A stretch of 64,000 nucleotides of DNA from Ascaphus truei (taxonomy: Eukaryota; Chordata; Amphibia; Anura; Ascaphidae). The stretch's first letter is position 1; each line of letters opens with the position of its first letter. The stretch spans positions 295,878,204 through 295,942,203 of the forward strand of contig CM071567.1 of NCBI GenBank assembly GCA_036426205.1. The letters are read 5' to 3'. The translations under genes and the position numbers were made by a program. The notes beneath the pieces are model-generated. The model was not told the DNA's origin, ran no database searches, and saw only the letters and a list, made by a program, of their open reading frames with translations. Positions 1-12,648 of this stretch are shown one piece after another.

Positions 1-24
1 TAAAGGAGGCCAATTACCTGCGCA

Positions 25-1355
25 TTGACAGCTAAAGACCTGAAAATGATGCGAATGTTTATGAGACGGAGAAAGATTCTATTGGAGGAGAGGCTTGCTG
101 ATGGAGAGGATGTCACAGGCCAAGGAAGGGACAGAGACAGGGACAGGGACAGGGACAGGGACGCAGAGAGGAGAAGGAGAGGTCGAGGGAGAGGGAGAAG
201 GAAAGGAGATGAGAGGAGAAGAGAGAGGAGAGAAGTTGTGCCTCGTCCTCGTTTGTACAGGGAGAGAACCATGTTAGATGGGATGAGTGAGGAGGAGATT
301 ATAAGTCGCTATCGTTTGAGTTCATCAGCAATCTTAGCTCTTTATGAAGAGATACAGGGAGATTTAGATTTTGTAACAGCCAGAGGCCGTGCAGTCCCTG
401 GGCTTGTTAAAATGCTGTGCTCATTACATTATCTTGCTTCCGCGTCATTCCAGACAACTATGGGCATAGTGGGCGGGGTCTCGCAATCTACATTCTCGCG
501 GGCCTTTACCCAGTTTCTCTGTGCACTGAAAGACGCGCTAGGAATTATATTCATTTTCCTACAGAGCACACAGAGTGGCTGGAAGTGAGGAATGGCTTTT
601 ATACCATAGCCGGGATACCATGTGTGATGGGTGCAATATGGGTGCAATAGATTGCACCCATGTTGCTTTGATCCCGCCTAGTCAGAGTGAGCATGCTTAC
701 CGCAACCATAAGCGCTACCATTCCCTGGATGTACAGGTGGTATGCGATGCCACAATGAAGATTATGCATGTGGTAGCCAAATTCCCTGGTTCCAGTCACG
801 ATTCCTCTATCATGAGAAACTCATCAGTCTTCCATGCTTTCGAAGAAGGCTATTTTGGACCTGGTTGGCTGGTGGGTGAGTACATATTATGATGTGTTAA
901 CAAACAACTCTAGTTTTTCTATGAACTGTTGAATGTAATAATGTTAACACAAATTGTATCATATTTGTGCACGATGGATTATAGGTGACTCAGGATATGG
1001 AATTAGGCCGTGGCTGTTGACCCCGGTGGCAAACCCTCAATGTGAAGCAGAGGAGAGGTATAACGTGGCACATATATCTACACGATCCGTCATAGAGAGA
1101 ACATTTGGGCTTCTCAAGACACGATTTAGGTGTTTAGATATAACTGGTGGGGCACTTCAATATAAGCCTGCTAAAGTGTCAGATATTATAATTGCATGTT
1201 GCATTTTGCACAATCTGGCACTCTGCCATAATTTAGAAACCGACATATGTCAGGCCTTGGAGGAGGAGCATCCCGTACATTTACCAGCTGACACTGAGCA
1301 AACAGCCAGTGGTGTGGAGACACGTCGGAATGTCATAAACACCTATTTTTCATGT
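25..1355 (+). pseudogene. HARBI1-like PIF/Harbinger transposase, decayed
   Basis: DDE transposase of a PIF/Harbinger DNA transposon, which cuts and re-inserts the element in the nucleus together with a Myb-like partner. An Arg-rich N-terminus with an RD dipeptide run (codons near 135-170) precedes a helical region (SEEEIISRYRLSSSAIL). The core follows: MGAI-DCTHVALIPPSQ with the first Asp, GDSGYGIRPWLLTP with the second Asp, and IERTFGLLKTRFRCLD with the Glu. All three catalytic residues are present. Two frame breaks are visible. One lies near 538, before the YIHFPTEHTEWLEV segment. The other is an 11-bp tandem duplication (TGGGTGCAATA) at about 629-650, just before the first catalytic Asp. 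A 109-bp intron (876-984) joins LVG to DSGYG in frame. A second donor follows at 1354; splicing to the AG near 1442 would create a stop right after NTYFS, the usual end of the family. The 5' end of the element is outside the window. Family assignment is firm; activity is not expected. Confidence 0.9.
876..984 (+). other. Spliceosomal intron in the Harbinger transposase
   Basis: The donor GTGAGT at 876 and the acceptor ATAG ending at 984 restore the LVG-DSGYG reading frame across the second catalytic Asp. Without removal, translation stops soon after GEYIL. The position and short length are inferred from the protein family pattern. Confidence 0.75.
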
Positions 1356-1379
1356 AAGCAAATACATATATGTTCATAG

Positions 1380-4100
1380 TACTACATAGATGTATTAATT
1401 CATTGTAATGATAAATACATGTGTCCAAATACCATTCACTTAGGAAACAGATGAATATGGTTCTCACACCTTTCTCTTCTCTGCTGTGTGGACAATTGCA
1501 TGTGGCACCGGTATGTCATTCATCAACAGGTTGTATTATACTTCTTACCACTAAAAGGTGTTGTGTGTACATGAGGAAATAATGTGTACTAAATCTATAT
1601 TTTCTGTACATGCTATTTTTGGTTATGCATACACAATAAACCTACTATTTCGATAGCCAATAGCTAGTGCAGTATGGTTACATACAATTTTTCTTTTGGA
1701 GTGTGACATGTGTGTCACAATGATGTGTAGACTATTGTGTATTTAAGATCATATTTGACGTATTATAGATAATGTTTCATATCATATACAAAATTGTCAC
1801 TTCTGTGTGTTGCTTACCTTAATGAACATGTCATGACAATGATTTATATTCATTCATGTTTTCTTTTTCAAGGTATATCACTCCAAGGACTGCTCATGGT
1901 ATGTATTTGAATTCATATCTGTCATAAGATGTGCTAACCTCGATACAGGTATAGTTACAGGAAGTATAAACATAACGTAATGAAAAAGATGTGACAATTG
2001 AAACATGTCGTTTCTGTATTGTGTCCGTGCGTTTATCTACACTTGGTGGTTATTGTACATTGTTTTTTCAAATCATTACGTACATTACATAACATGTAAT
2101 TTTGCCAACCTAACAACATACATTCATGCACATTAGCGCTGTTAACACTCAATGCATGTTTGTATTAAAAGATCCAAATGTGTTAAACATCATTAACATT
2201 GCAATGTATGTGATTAGTTCTTCTCTCACTTCATCTTCATGTTGATTACTACATTGTCACATGTGTATGTATAAGTCAAAGATGTGTGTTGATTTGACGT
2301 ACATCTAACATTTGTCAAAATGTTAACACCATTCCAAAGTATAGTTCTTTGTATTCTCTACTTTTCCTAAATCATTCAACCCAATTACAATGTAGTTAAT
2401 CAAAGTTTTATTTCATTCACGTTAGTTATTCATAATGATCATGATCCTTTATAACTACTGTCAACATATGAACATAAATGAAGTGGACATTTGCATACGC
2501 ACACATTTCAGCAACATAGTTGTGTGTGTTGTATTTTTTGTGTGATGCATGTATTTCTAACAGAAATAATATAAACCAACATAATAATGTTGCTTTTATC
2601 ATCGGCCTCACTTAGCTATGTATGTGTTGAACATTTACTAATAACACTAAACTATATATACTTGTGTGAATTAAATGTACACACAAATGTTCATGGTTTA
2701 ATGATCTGTACCTAACATTCATTAGCTCATGCATGTTAGGTTACCACTACAATTTAGGTGATATTATAACATTCACACGACCAAATACTTTCTATCACCT
2801 CCCTATTGTTATTGTGTACTTTCAGATACAATGTCTACGAGTTGTTATGTAGCATTTACATTCTTTGACAAGTCACATCATTATGATAATTAAGTGCATA
2901 GTAAATATTTGCACAATAGGATAACATTATGTAGTGATTGTTAATCTGTGCACCAATCATTGAAAGCATTGTTACATATTTATTATAATAGTTGTTCGCT
3001 AGTCGTCACAATCATCTAATATAACGATTGGCCCATCTGAAATCATACATTGGTCCCATGTATTCATCCTCGACATCTGTGAAATACAGCAAACACATGA
3101 TGTTCAAAGATGGCACATTTATCTATGTCTAAGCATGACAACACTTAACACATCTCTATATGATTGTGGATATTCACGCATAAGTTACGTATATGTTTAA
3201 ACTGCAAGGATAAAACTACAGATACAGAACTGTCTCATTTTTCAAATCGCGTTTCTGGCATTACTACTGATATGTTTGTTCTGGTGCCTGTATACATAAT
3301 AATGTGCGCACACAACGTCTGTTGCGCGCGCACGTCACGAATGTGTGGACTAAGTCTTAGCGCATGCGCAAAACGATGTGTACGCTGTGCGTTCAATACA
3401 TGTCCCTCCATGGTGCTGCTAGCATTACGCATATAATGGCTGAAAGTTATGATATGGAAGCAAAACAAATTCACTTCAACACACGTACATATCTAAACTT
3501 TATGAACGGACGTGTGCCCACGGCAAAAACGGACGATCAGCCAATGAGCGAACAAAATACGTGATGTCATGTTAAGGCACCGTGAAATGCACGCAAACAC
3601 CCCTCCCACTGAATGAACATTGTCCTCCAGCGCTGTGCACGCACCGCCCCACCGACGCGCGCGCATGACACACTGCACTGACCGTAACAATAAGCTACGG
3701 GCACAGCCAATACTGTTTCACGCACGCATGTTGATTGGGGGTGGGGCTTGCATCGGTAACCTTTTTAAGGACGCCTTGAGACATGACCAGGTTCCCACGA
3801 CATATGTGGGCGACACTTTGTTTTTATATATTGAATGCTAAACAATGAGGTGTGTGTGTGTGTTACAGTTAGTGTAACATGTTGAAATGATACTTTAAAA
3901 GCGATAATCATCTATGATTTAGGACTGTGTCACCAATGTGTACTAATGGTTCGTCATGTAGTATATTGTTATAGGAAATAATGTCTTTGTGCACGCTACA
4001 TGTAAGGCTGTCTGCAATGTTAAGCTGTATACACTCATTTGGCTAACAAATGGTGTATAATATTAATGTACACATATATAATTTGAGTAAAGGCCTAACG
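1380..4100. other. AT-rich DNA without a recognisable gene
   Basis: No long reading frame resembles a known family here. The stretch 1380-3250 is AT-rich and probably includes the 3' part of the Harbinger element, but I could not find its terminal repeat. From about 3300 to 3790 the composition changes: CpG dinucleotides, GCATGCGCA-type motifs and a TTTTTAAGG sequence appear. This looks like an old promoter or CpG-rich repeat, with no supported coding start. Confidence 0.4.
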
Positions 4101-4128
4101 AAATTTGTATTTACCATTCTTGTAGAAG

Positions 4129-4722
4129 TCAAAACTGATTTGGCTGCAACTGCTCGCTCCAGGAAGGCACAACAGTATCATCCATGGTTGAGACAACCGT
4201 TGAATCCTGAATCACACACAACTCCATGAGGGCGTCATATGGATCTGCAGTGGCTTCTTCAAACAAGACGTCCGGAGTTACGTACAGTTGTTGGTTGTTT
4301 TCCCATCCACATTGGTATTGCCCATATAAGTTTGGATACATATCATAGTAGTTATTTCCATCTTGCATCTGGTCTTGATGAATGGAGGGTGCAGGTATAT
4401 CAGCAGACGCGACAGTCGGTGCGGCTTCAGTGTAACTGGTATTAGGCAAAAATATGCTATTTAACAGAAGATATGTTCCATGGTAAGTTTAAATGATGGC
4501 GCAACATGCCAGCATCCATATCGTTGATCTAGCTGATCATGGACACACTCAAAACATTCCTTTACGGATAAAGTGAATCGTACAGAAGTTTTAAAATTTT
4601 GTTGTTTGTCAGGTTCTTCGTAGTATGGAAATTTCTTTTGGATCAAGTCATAGATTTTGCCCACGGTCCCCTTTTCTCTGGCGTTGATTCGATTGCTTCA
4701 TAAATCATAAATTTGTATGATT
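4129..4722 (-). pseudogene. Forkhead-domain protein remnant
   Basis: Reading the minus strand from about 4722, one frame gives RKSYKFMIYEAIESTPEKRG. A shifted frame then gives KIYDLIQKKFPYYEEPDKQQ, SVRFTLSVKECFECV and GCWHVAPSFKLTMEH. These follow the order of a forkhead (winged-helix) DNA-binding domain: helices 1 and 2, the FPYY segment, the recognition helix where the family usually has NSIRHNLSLN-CF, then the G-(Y/S)-W wing strand. The recognition helix is unusual (KTSVRFTLSVKECF). A third frame (4449-4129) encodes an acidic Tyr/Gln-rich tail ending SWSEQLQPNQF. At least two frame changes break the protein within 350 bp, there is an in-frame stop at 4461, and no intron separates domain and tail. 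It is a decayed, possibly retro-copied, divergent Fox gene, or a divergent gene with sequence errors. The subfamily cannot be assigned. Confidence 0.6.
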
Positions 4723-5104
4723 TACGTGGATGGCTGTGCAATGTGGAAGCTTCTGACATTTCTTCTCTCTTCAAGTGTACAGTGTCTAAGTTGAACGCAT
4801 ACGGATGCCTGCTGAATGTGTGAATTGTTACATGTTATCTTCGCGGTTTGTTCCAAGGTTATAATACAACCTAGCAGTTATACGCCTAGGTTTTCTCCCA
4901 CAAGAAATTTGTTACAATAATTGGCTGAAATTCTTTGTGTAAGATACTCTTTTCACAGGAATCGAAACTTTTTATTCGGCTTAGGCAAGCAACATGTGCA
5001 AAACAACTTGACTCTTTTAATTAGAAGAACAATGTGTGTGAAATCATTTACAGTGCTATGATGAACAGATTTCTGCTTACACTTAGCTAGATTTAACCAT
5101 ACAC

Positions 5105-5416
5105 ACACATCTCTCTGTCTCTTTTTCTGTTTTTCTCTCTCTCTGTTTCTCTCTCTTTCTCTCTCTGTTTCTCTCTCTCTTTGACTGTCTCTGTTTGTCT
5201 CTCTTGATATATACATAGATATAGATATCTATATAAATATATATATAATTAGATAAATATATATGTTGATATATATTTATATATATATATATCTATATAT
5301 AATTAACTATATATTGTGTGTGTGTATATATATAGTATGTATATATATATATCTGTGTGTGTGTGTGTGTATATATATAAGATATGCAAATGAACATACA
5401 GTAATATTTACCGTTG

Positions 5417-5477
<61 letters not shown>

Positions 5478-5480
5478 CTT
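5105..5480. repeat. CT-rich tract and (TA)n/(TG)n microsatellites
   Basis: A CTCT/TTTCT tract (5105-5200) is followed by interrupted (TA)n and (TG)n runs, ending in a long (CT)n-(AT)n block at 5418-5472. The Arg/Glu-repeat and Tyr/Ile-repeat reading frames across it are by-products of the repeats. Confidence 0.9.
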
Positions 5481-5867
5481 GCTACATTGAAGGCCTTGTG
5501 TGCAAACAGGCCTCGTTTTAATTGTCTTAACACTTCATTACAGTTTATAACCTTACTGGGTGAGTATGTTTGAGGGTCTAATTGAGTCAGCTGTGTAGAA
5601 GTTGTATTTAACAGCAAACATGGCCTCTTTGCAGCCACGAAGGTCTGTACTGTTCATTCAGATTATATATATATATTATATATAGAGTGCTAAACTAAAG
5701 GCATTGATGTGTGTAAGTAGGCCTTGTTGTAATCATATTCAAAGTTAAATACAGCTGAGTGAATTAGGGGCTCAATCATACTGATACCATAATTTTAGCA
5801 AGTGGCCTAACATTTATATATCTCATTAACACAAGGCCTGTTAGCTGACAACAGTGCCAGATATATA

Positions 5868-6286
5868 AATCCTACTTACATCAAGTCCTCAGGATATGCG
5901 CAGATATAAAGGATTGAAGATGATCCGGCGGTGGGTGACACTGGATGCATGCCGCATGTGATTATAGCGATCTTACTGACAGATGAGCAGATAGCTATAG
6001 CAGTCCCTGGAATAGCAGCAGTTTTGGATTTTATTGTTAGCGAGACCCGGCGAGGCTGGGAGATTCGGAGCGGTGTCCCGCCCCCTGTGACGTGTTTCCG
6101 GGCTGTGACGCAGTTCCGGCCACGAGCGGAGGGCGCCTCGTGGAGCGGAAGGCAAGTCTGCCTATACCTACTGAGGAGTCACCTGCGGGAAATCACATGC
6201 GGCACGCATCCAGTGTCACCCACCGCCGGATCATCTTCAATCCTTTATATCTGCGCATATCCTGAGGACTTGATGTAAGTAGGATT
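5868..6286. mobile_element. Foldback/MITE-like element with 96-bp inverted repeats
   Basis: Bases 5868-5963 are the reverse complement of 6191-6286 with about one mismatch. Both arms begin AATCCTACTTACATCAAG. The 227-bp interior is GC-richer than the flanks (GGCGAGGCTGGGAG, GCCCCCTGTGACG). I could not find an obvious target duplication next to the arms, so the superfamily is unknown. A short palindrome (CCGGTTTATCACAACCGG) lies immediately to the right. Confidence 0.8.
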
Positions 6287-6596
6287 CCGGTTTATCACAA
6301 CCGGATCCTGGACCTGCTCGTCATCAGTTGCTGTATTTTATTGTGTTCATTAAAATTAATTGTTATTAGTCAGCCTATGTTTATTGTTGTATGTGCCTGT
6401 CTGTCTATGTGTTACATGTTCTAACCATATTTTGGTACACTATGATCTTGTTCTTTTGTCTCCCCTGCATATCACACCTTGTTGCTGCTGAGGAATCTGC
6501 TGTCCACTGGACTTAATTGTCATCTATTGGATATCCTAAGCCATCCATTGGACTTTTATTTATCCCACTATTTGGACTCTAAGGCGCCGGTCTGTA

Positions 6597-7972
6597 TTGT
6601 TTTTTTGTTTTTGTTTTTTCTTGCCTTTTCCCTCTGCCAAGTATTTTGGCCTTAACTGTACGACTTGTACTGGCCTGTGGCAGTTCTGTGGCACTGGGTG
6701 TGGGCTGTTGCACTTCAGGGGCACTGGGTGTGGGCTGTGGCACTTCAGTGACAATAAGTGTGGGCTGTGGCACTTAAGGGGCACTAAGTGTGGGCTGTGG
6801 CTCTTCAGGTGCACTGGGTGTGGGCTGTGGCACTTCAGGGGCACTAAGTGTGGGCTGTGGCACTTCAGGGGCACTGGATGTGGGCTGTGGCAGTTGTGAA
6901 ACAGTTGATAAACATTGCAAGAGTGATGGTGGAGCACTTTCTTGTTTTGGTGTTTTAATCTTTTTCCAAAAGCTGGTTATTAGTAATTGTTGCCCTAACT
7001 TTCTTTTGCGTGTCTCATTTGTAGGTGTCGGTTCCATATTTTGAACAGATGTAAGCGGTTGGATGTTGACAGGGACCTGCACAGAACTTGCACCTACTGT
7101 ACCGTTATCATCCAGAACTGGGGAATGAAGAACTGATGACTCTGGAGAAAAAGTAGCAGCATGTAAAGATCCATCCTCTGATGGGGTAAAGTGGAATTGT
7201 TGTTCTCTTGCTGTACTCCGCAACTGATTTGATTGGCTTTCATTGTGAACTAGTGCTGTTTGCATTTTGGATTTCTTTAGGAACTTGGATGATGACTTTT
7301 TGAATTTGTGACAGTTCTGATATTGACCTTTCATGCATCCTTTCATGCAGTGACAGCATCCTTTCAAGCACTGACATCATTTCTGAATGGCGACGATTTT
7401 CTTCACCCAAGATTCGTTCTTCAGAAGCTGCAATAGCTGAGTAGGTGTCACGAGCAGGAGGACTTGAATGCTGGGTTAATCCAGGAGTGTCAACATCTTC
7501 ATGGTCACTTGAATGAATTTGTCCTTGAGCGGCAACATCTGGTTCTACAAATAAAGAAAGACATTATGAACTGCCATGGAACTTTCACTTTGTTTTCACT
7601 ATAATGATAGTTGTTCTCAGTGTAACACATAAAGTAACATGTTTCCATAATTTATAATTTGTGTCCAATTAAAAGATGATGCTTGAAGTAACAATGATGT
7701 TTCGACTCAGTGTGAAAGAAGAATGAATTAAAGGTTGTTGTAACCTAACAACTCCTAGCTGATAGTTTAAAACACACACTATACATGTTGTCAGGAAACA
7801 CTACATCTTCTGTGACAATAACTGATGTGAAGTTCTTTACATGTGAAAGGCATTTATTTTCCATGGCAAATGAAATTCTTCAAATGTACACATTATATGT
7901 GCTTCACCTCATATGATGAACCAGGTGATGAGACATGTTCAGTGTCAGGTGCCCCAGGAGCTGCAGGAGCAA
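6597..7972 (-). pseudogene. Spliced transposon-type gene with decapeptide repeats, copy A
   Basis: Two exons are visible on the minus strand. The first (7972-7908) is bounded by an AG acceptor and GTGAAG donor and reads VAPAAPGAPDTEHVSSPGSS. The second starts at 7544 after TTTGTAG and reads EPDVAAQGQIHSSDHEDVDT, then a helical stretch with EERILGEENRRHSEMMSVLE and MLSLHERMHERSISEL. After a frame break near 7240-7290 the protein continues with SVQVPVNIQPLTSVQN, ETRKRKLGQQLLITSFWKKI and about seven copies of a PQPTPSAPEV-like decapeptide. The Glu/Arg-rich helix resembles regions found after Myb/SANT domains in transposon proteins, but no such domain is visible, so I assign no function. Upstream exons are not identified. 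A second copy lies at 10320-11412. Confidence 0.55.
6680..6895. repeat. 30-bp coding minisatellite
   Basis: About seven tandem units of roughly 30 bp, each containing GTGTGGGCTGTGGCACTT, encode the PQPTxSAPEV decapeptide on the minus strand. Because the unit is a multiple of three, expansion or contraction keeps the frame. Copy B near 10316 keeps only one to two units. Confidence 0.85.
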
Positions 7973-7979
7973 CTATATA

Positions 7980-9090
7980 GAAGAATAACATCAGAATTTA
8001 ATTGTCATGTGTACATAATTAACATGAAGTATCTGTAGTGGGAGTAGTTATGGCTAAATATCAGCATCACATAACGAAATGACAAACATATGGTTCGGCC
8101 AATCTGAATATTATCCATCTTAACAAATGTTCATGTGAACCTAATCGGCACATTTATTTTAAACACCATACAACATACAATGTTCATGCATGAATGCGTT
8201 GTAAAATTAAGTGTTCTGTTGTACATACACTGCATATGTTGTGTAGTAATCTAACTATAATAATGTACATCACTACCATGACAGCAAAGTTGGCTTATAA
8301 TTCAGTACCTAATTGTGGAAATGTGAATGAATGTTTTGAGTGATATGTCTGAACATTTAAGAGAAGCAGGTGTAGCGCTCAATGTGGCTGACACTCATCA
8401 ACACATGCAGTGTGTCGCTCACAGATGGTACTGGTGTGATAAGTTGGCATATCTATAAGGTAAAAATAAGATATGACTGAACGAATGACTAACGTACGTT
8501 TTCATATATAGTGGCCTGGTGGGTGAAATTATTCAGATAATTACCATTTCAAATGAATGTGATGAACTTCTGTTCACCTTGTCAGCTTGTAACAACTGTA
8601 GTCCCTCCCCCAAGACGTGACACCACCCTGACCTTTTATTTAGTTCTACCACCTGGATGCCGTCCCACAAGACTTGACCCTACCATGACCATGTGATCTG
8701 GCTCTGTGCCTGACCCCACCCCCTCTGTTCACCTCTATGCTGTGATTAGATATGAATTGCAGCTGGTTTCACACACCGGGTACATGAGCGAAATAAAAAT
8801 ATGAAGTGAGCTACATATGAACACAATTAAATATCATATGGTACATGTTCCTATTTATGCTCACATTATACTACATGAAGCGAAAAAAGAGCTTTAATAA
8901 AACATAACGAAATATGTTTGTGCAAATTATTTATGTTCGCCTTTGAATGCACAATATTCCATGCAAGACTTGATTAGGCAGTAATGGCCTGTTTATATAT
9001 ATTATATGTATATATGTATATATGTATCGACATATACATGAAAAAGTGAATTATGCATTTGTGTGCACAGACACAGTATAACGAATTTAT
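7980..9090. other. AT-rich interior of repeat copy A, no gene seen
   Basis: No long reading frame is present. A pyrimidine-rich segment at 8600-8710 (tandem CCCAAGACGTGAC and CCACAAGACTTGAC units) is the only distinctive sequence and is shared with copy B at 13030-13120. Confidence 0.5.
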
Positions 9091-9369
9091 ACATTACTGT
9101 GACAAAGAATGAGTGCGGGTGTGCTTTGTGGTTATGCATGTTAACCCATTGTTTGTACAAAGAATCACACATACATTCAGCTTTGAACTATAGGGCAAAG
9201 ATGTTGAATGCTTTGTAAGGTAGAAGGTTGCAGTGTGTGTTATTTGGAAGATCATTACACATAATCCCTTCATGCAGGTCAAGTTGTGTATGTTTACTCA
9301 TAATGATGTCATCCACGATAGCTGAGCCAATACATGTTTCCAAACACACACATATATATATATATATAG

Positions 9370-10300
9370 TGACACACCAGACATCGCGGAAAAAACTGCT
9401 CATGAAAACTCCACAGAAGTCCAGATTTTTTGGTTACTGAGCTGCATAGAGCCACCCGCCAAACAATCATCATCTAGCTGCCAACGAGACAACTCTACCG
9501 TTTCAAAACCCGGCGGGCTTCATATCCCGAGTGGACATCCACTGGATGTAGCTAGTCTATATAGGAAATGCCGGTAAGTATTCCAGACCCCATCTCACGT
9601 CCAAATAGCAAGTACAGGGCGTATTGGTGGCTCAATCATCACTGTGCAAGAAATGGGTGAATCCTATCATTACCTCCACGCTAGCTATCAAGCCTGCTGC
9701 TATGATATCTCAAGTGCACAAGCGCAAATATGTTGTTCCTAATCTGCCGACGTTTACGGAGCCAAGGTTACGCATCAGTGGCTGATGATAACGCGATCCT
9801 TTCGAATCATAGACAAGTGCTCCCAAGACCACCGCATAAATAGCAAAAGAGTGCTTTGGTTATGGCATCTCAGCAATGGTGCAGGCAACTGGGTGTAATC
9901 ACTGTCAGTGACTAATCAGGCGCGGGGATACAATCGTATGTGTGGCTTCTCAGATATACACCGCACCTGAAGGTCACCTGTTCACATCCCGCTTGCAAAG
10001 TCTGCCTGACTCTCGCGTCAGGCTGTATAAAGCATGTTCAAGTTCGTTACCCAAAGCGCTGATTTTCAATAATATAGAGAATACCAAAAAATGTTAAACA
10101 CACTCACATTGGGGAGCTGTTACGAGTTAATTGAACTTTTATAATCTTGCTATCCAGGTTTCCCACCTACTGCGTGTTTCTTTGACTATCCCTCGTCCCT
10201 GTGTTTAGAGTATTTATCTGTATTTACTTGAGTGGTTATATATATATCTTTATTCGTATCGTTTCTCTGTTTGATGCTTTACACTAGCCTGTCTTCTGTA
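9370..10300. other. Intergenic stretch between repeat copies, no gene seen
   Basis: A moderate-GC segment (9400-10060) contains only short frames with no recognisable domain. It ends against repeat copy B. I find no terminal repeats or RNA gene in it. Confidence 0.4.
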
Positions 10301-10319
10301 TGTTTACATTTTTTGTTGG

Positions 10320-11412
10320 CTGTGGCACTAAGTGTGGGCTGTTGGCACTTCAGGGGCACTCGTGTTGGGTGTATGCACAACATTGCAACGATTGGGGTGG
10401 AGCACTTTCTTGTTTGGTGTTTAATCTTTTTCCAAAGCTGGTTTATATAGTATTGTTGCCCTAACTTTCTTTTGCGTGCCTCATTTGTAGGTGTCGGTTC
10501 CATATTTTGAACAGATTTAAGCGGGTTGGATGTTGACAGGGACCTGCACAGAACTTGCACCTACTGTACCGGTTATCATCCAGAACTGGGGAATGAAGAA
10601 CTATACTCTGGAAAAGTAACCACATGTAAATCCATCCTCTGATGGGGTAAAGTGGATTGTGTTCTCTTGCTGTACTCCGCAACTGTTTGATTGGCTTTCA
10701 TGAGACTAGTGCTTTTGTTGTTCATTTTGGATTTCTTTAGGACTTGATGATGACTTTTGAATTTGTACAGTTCTGATATTGACCTTTCATGCATCCTTTC
10801 ATGCAGTGACAGCATCCTTCAACCCTGACATCATTTCTGAATGGCGACGATTTTCTCTTCACCAATTTCGTTCTTCAGAAGCTGCAATAGCTGAGTAGGT
10901 GTCACACAGGGAGGCTTGAATGCTGGGTTAATCCAGGAGTGTCAACATCTTCATGGCACTACTTGATGAATTTGTCCTTGAGCGGCAACATCTGGTTCTA
11001 CAAATAAAGAAAGACATTATAACTGCCATAACTTTCACTTTGTTTTTACTATAGATGATAGTTGTTCTCATTGTACACAAAACATGTTTCCATAATTTAT
11101 ATTTGTGTCCAATTAAAAGATATGCTTGAAGTAACCAATGATGTTTCGACTCAGTGTGAAAGAAGAATGAATTAAATTTTTGTAACCTAACCAACTCCTA
11201 GCTGATAGTTTAAAACACACACAATACATGTTTAGGAAACACTAATCTTCTGCTGACATAACTGATGTGAAGTTCTACATGTGAAAGGCATTTATTTCCA
11301 TGGCAATGAATTCTTCAAATGTACACATTATATGTGCTCTCATACCTCATTGATGATGAACCGAGTGATGAGACATGTTCAGTGTCAGGTGCCCAGAGCT
11401 GCAGGAGCAACT
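10320..11412 (-). pseudogene. Spliced transposon-type gene, copy B, heavily broken
   Basis: Counterpart of the gene at 6597-7972. Fragments recognisable on the minus strand include NMEPTPTNEARKRKLGQQ, LSLHERMHERSISEL and the exon with CTGACACTGAACATGTCTC at about 11350-11410. Small deletions shift the frame many times, and the decapeptide array is nearly absent. Function unknown, as for copy A. Confidence 0.6.
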
Positions 11413-11657
11413 ATATAGAAGAATAACATCGATATTAATTGTCATGTGTACATAAATTAACATGAAGTATCTGTAGTGGGAGTAGTTTTATGGCTAATAT
11501 CAGCATACTCACGAAATGAACAAGCATATGTTTCGGGCCAATCTGAATATTATCTATCTTACAAATTTCATGTGAACCTAATCGGCACATTTATTTTAAA
11601 CACCAATACACCAATGTTCATGCATGAATGCGTTGTAAAATTAAGTTTGTGTTGTAG

Positions 11658-12648
11658 CTTGTTCACGGTTGTGCTCGCCACAAACCTGGGTCGGAACCGC
11701 GTATGCTGAGGTGGGGTTGTACAGCACCGACCTTAGACCGCGCATAGCTGATTCCGTATGTGGCGCGTTCGTGTCGTACGTTAGCAAAGTTCAGAACTGA
11801 GAGGCAGCATCGTCGTGGACAAGCCAGGGTCAGACTGGGAACATCAGGTACACTTTGTTCAAGCAGGGGTTCGGCAACAGTAGTCAGGGATTCCTCCCCG
11901 TCTTCATCATCTTGAGCGCGGGAGTGGACGTCTGCGCGTCGCGGCCCATGGCCCATGGTACTGTCGTACCAATAATTATAAGGTAGACGCTGGTGGTCCA
12001 CACTGCCTGGCAGCATTGGTAATCATTGCTTCACGCAAGAGTCCTGAGCGTGCTGGAGAATCCTCCGCTTCGCGCAGGCTACCAGACACGGCCTCCTCTG
12101 AATAGCACATGACAATGCCCCATGGAACCAAGGGAGCTGAAGACACACTGGGAGAAACCTCCGCTCAGCACCAGAGACAGGACAACCGCTGCTTGACACA
12201 GAAGCCGTCTCAGTGAAACAAGGAGCTGCAATTCCAACAAGCAGATACCCGCTTCATGGCAAGGAGAACCGCCTGACCGCTGTGTGAGACTAGCATGCCG
12301 GTCTCAGGAAACAGGAGCTGAAGTCACAACAGGGATACTCCGCTTCAGCACAGATTAGACAGTGAACATAGGACATAACAGAGTACTAACGAGATATAAC
12401 AAGCCAGGTCTTGTGGCAGAACCTCGGTGACAATCCATGAAGGACTTTGCTGGCAGAGAAGGATGGTGGGGGTCGATACTTAAATGCCAGCGTGGCCAAT
12501 CCCCGAGGAGTGTGTGAAGGTCACTTGTTCATGATGGATACAAAGGCTAGGGTTGCAGTTGATGCTTGCCAGCTGCAGTATGATACCAGAGGGAGTGTTC
12601 CAGGCTGCACAGTTCTGTGAGGCAAGTACGCAGTAACTGAGGTGTGTT
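11658..12648. other. Unidentified ~1-kb insertion in repeat copy B
   Basis: Sequence continuous in copy A (near 8220) is interrupted here. The insert is GC-richer than its host. Between about 12080 and 12360 it contains several imperfect units of 60-80 bp with GGAGCTGAAG or GGAGCTGCAA and CCGCTTCA motifs. No coding domain or clear terminal repeat was found; a solo LTR or a SINE-like element is possible. Confidence 0.45.

Larger units (their letters stand above)
6560..9366. repeat. Large interspersed repeat, copy A
   Basis: This block recurs in the same orientation at 10300-15240 (copy B). Matches run from the decapeptide-coding region through both exons of the minus-strand gene, the AT-rich middle (7560-8600), the CCCAAGACGTGAC segment near 8610, and the segment 8940-9366 ending in (CA)n(TA)n. 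The 9094-9282 segment is nearly identical to 14947-15135. The family is unidentified; it may be a Harbinger-type element, since it carries a spliced minus-strand gene. Confidence 0.75.
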
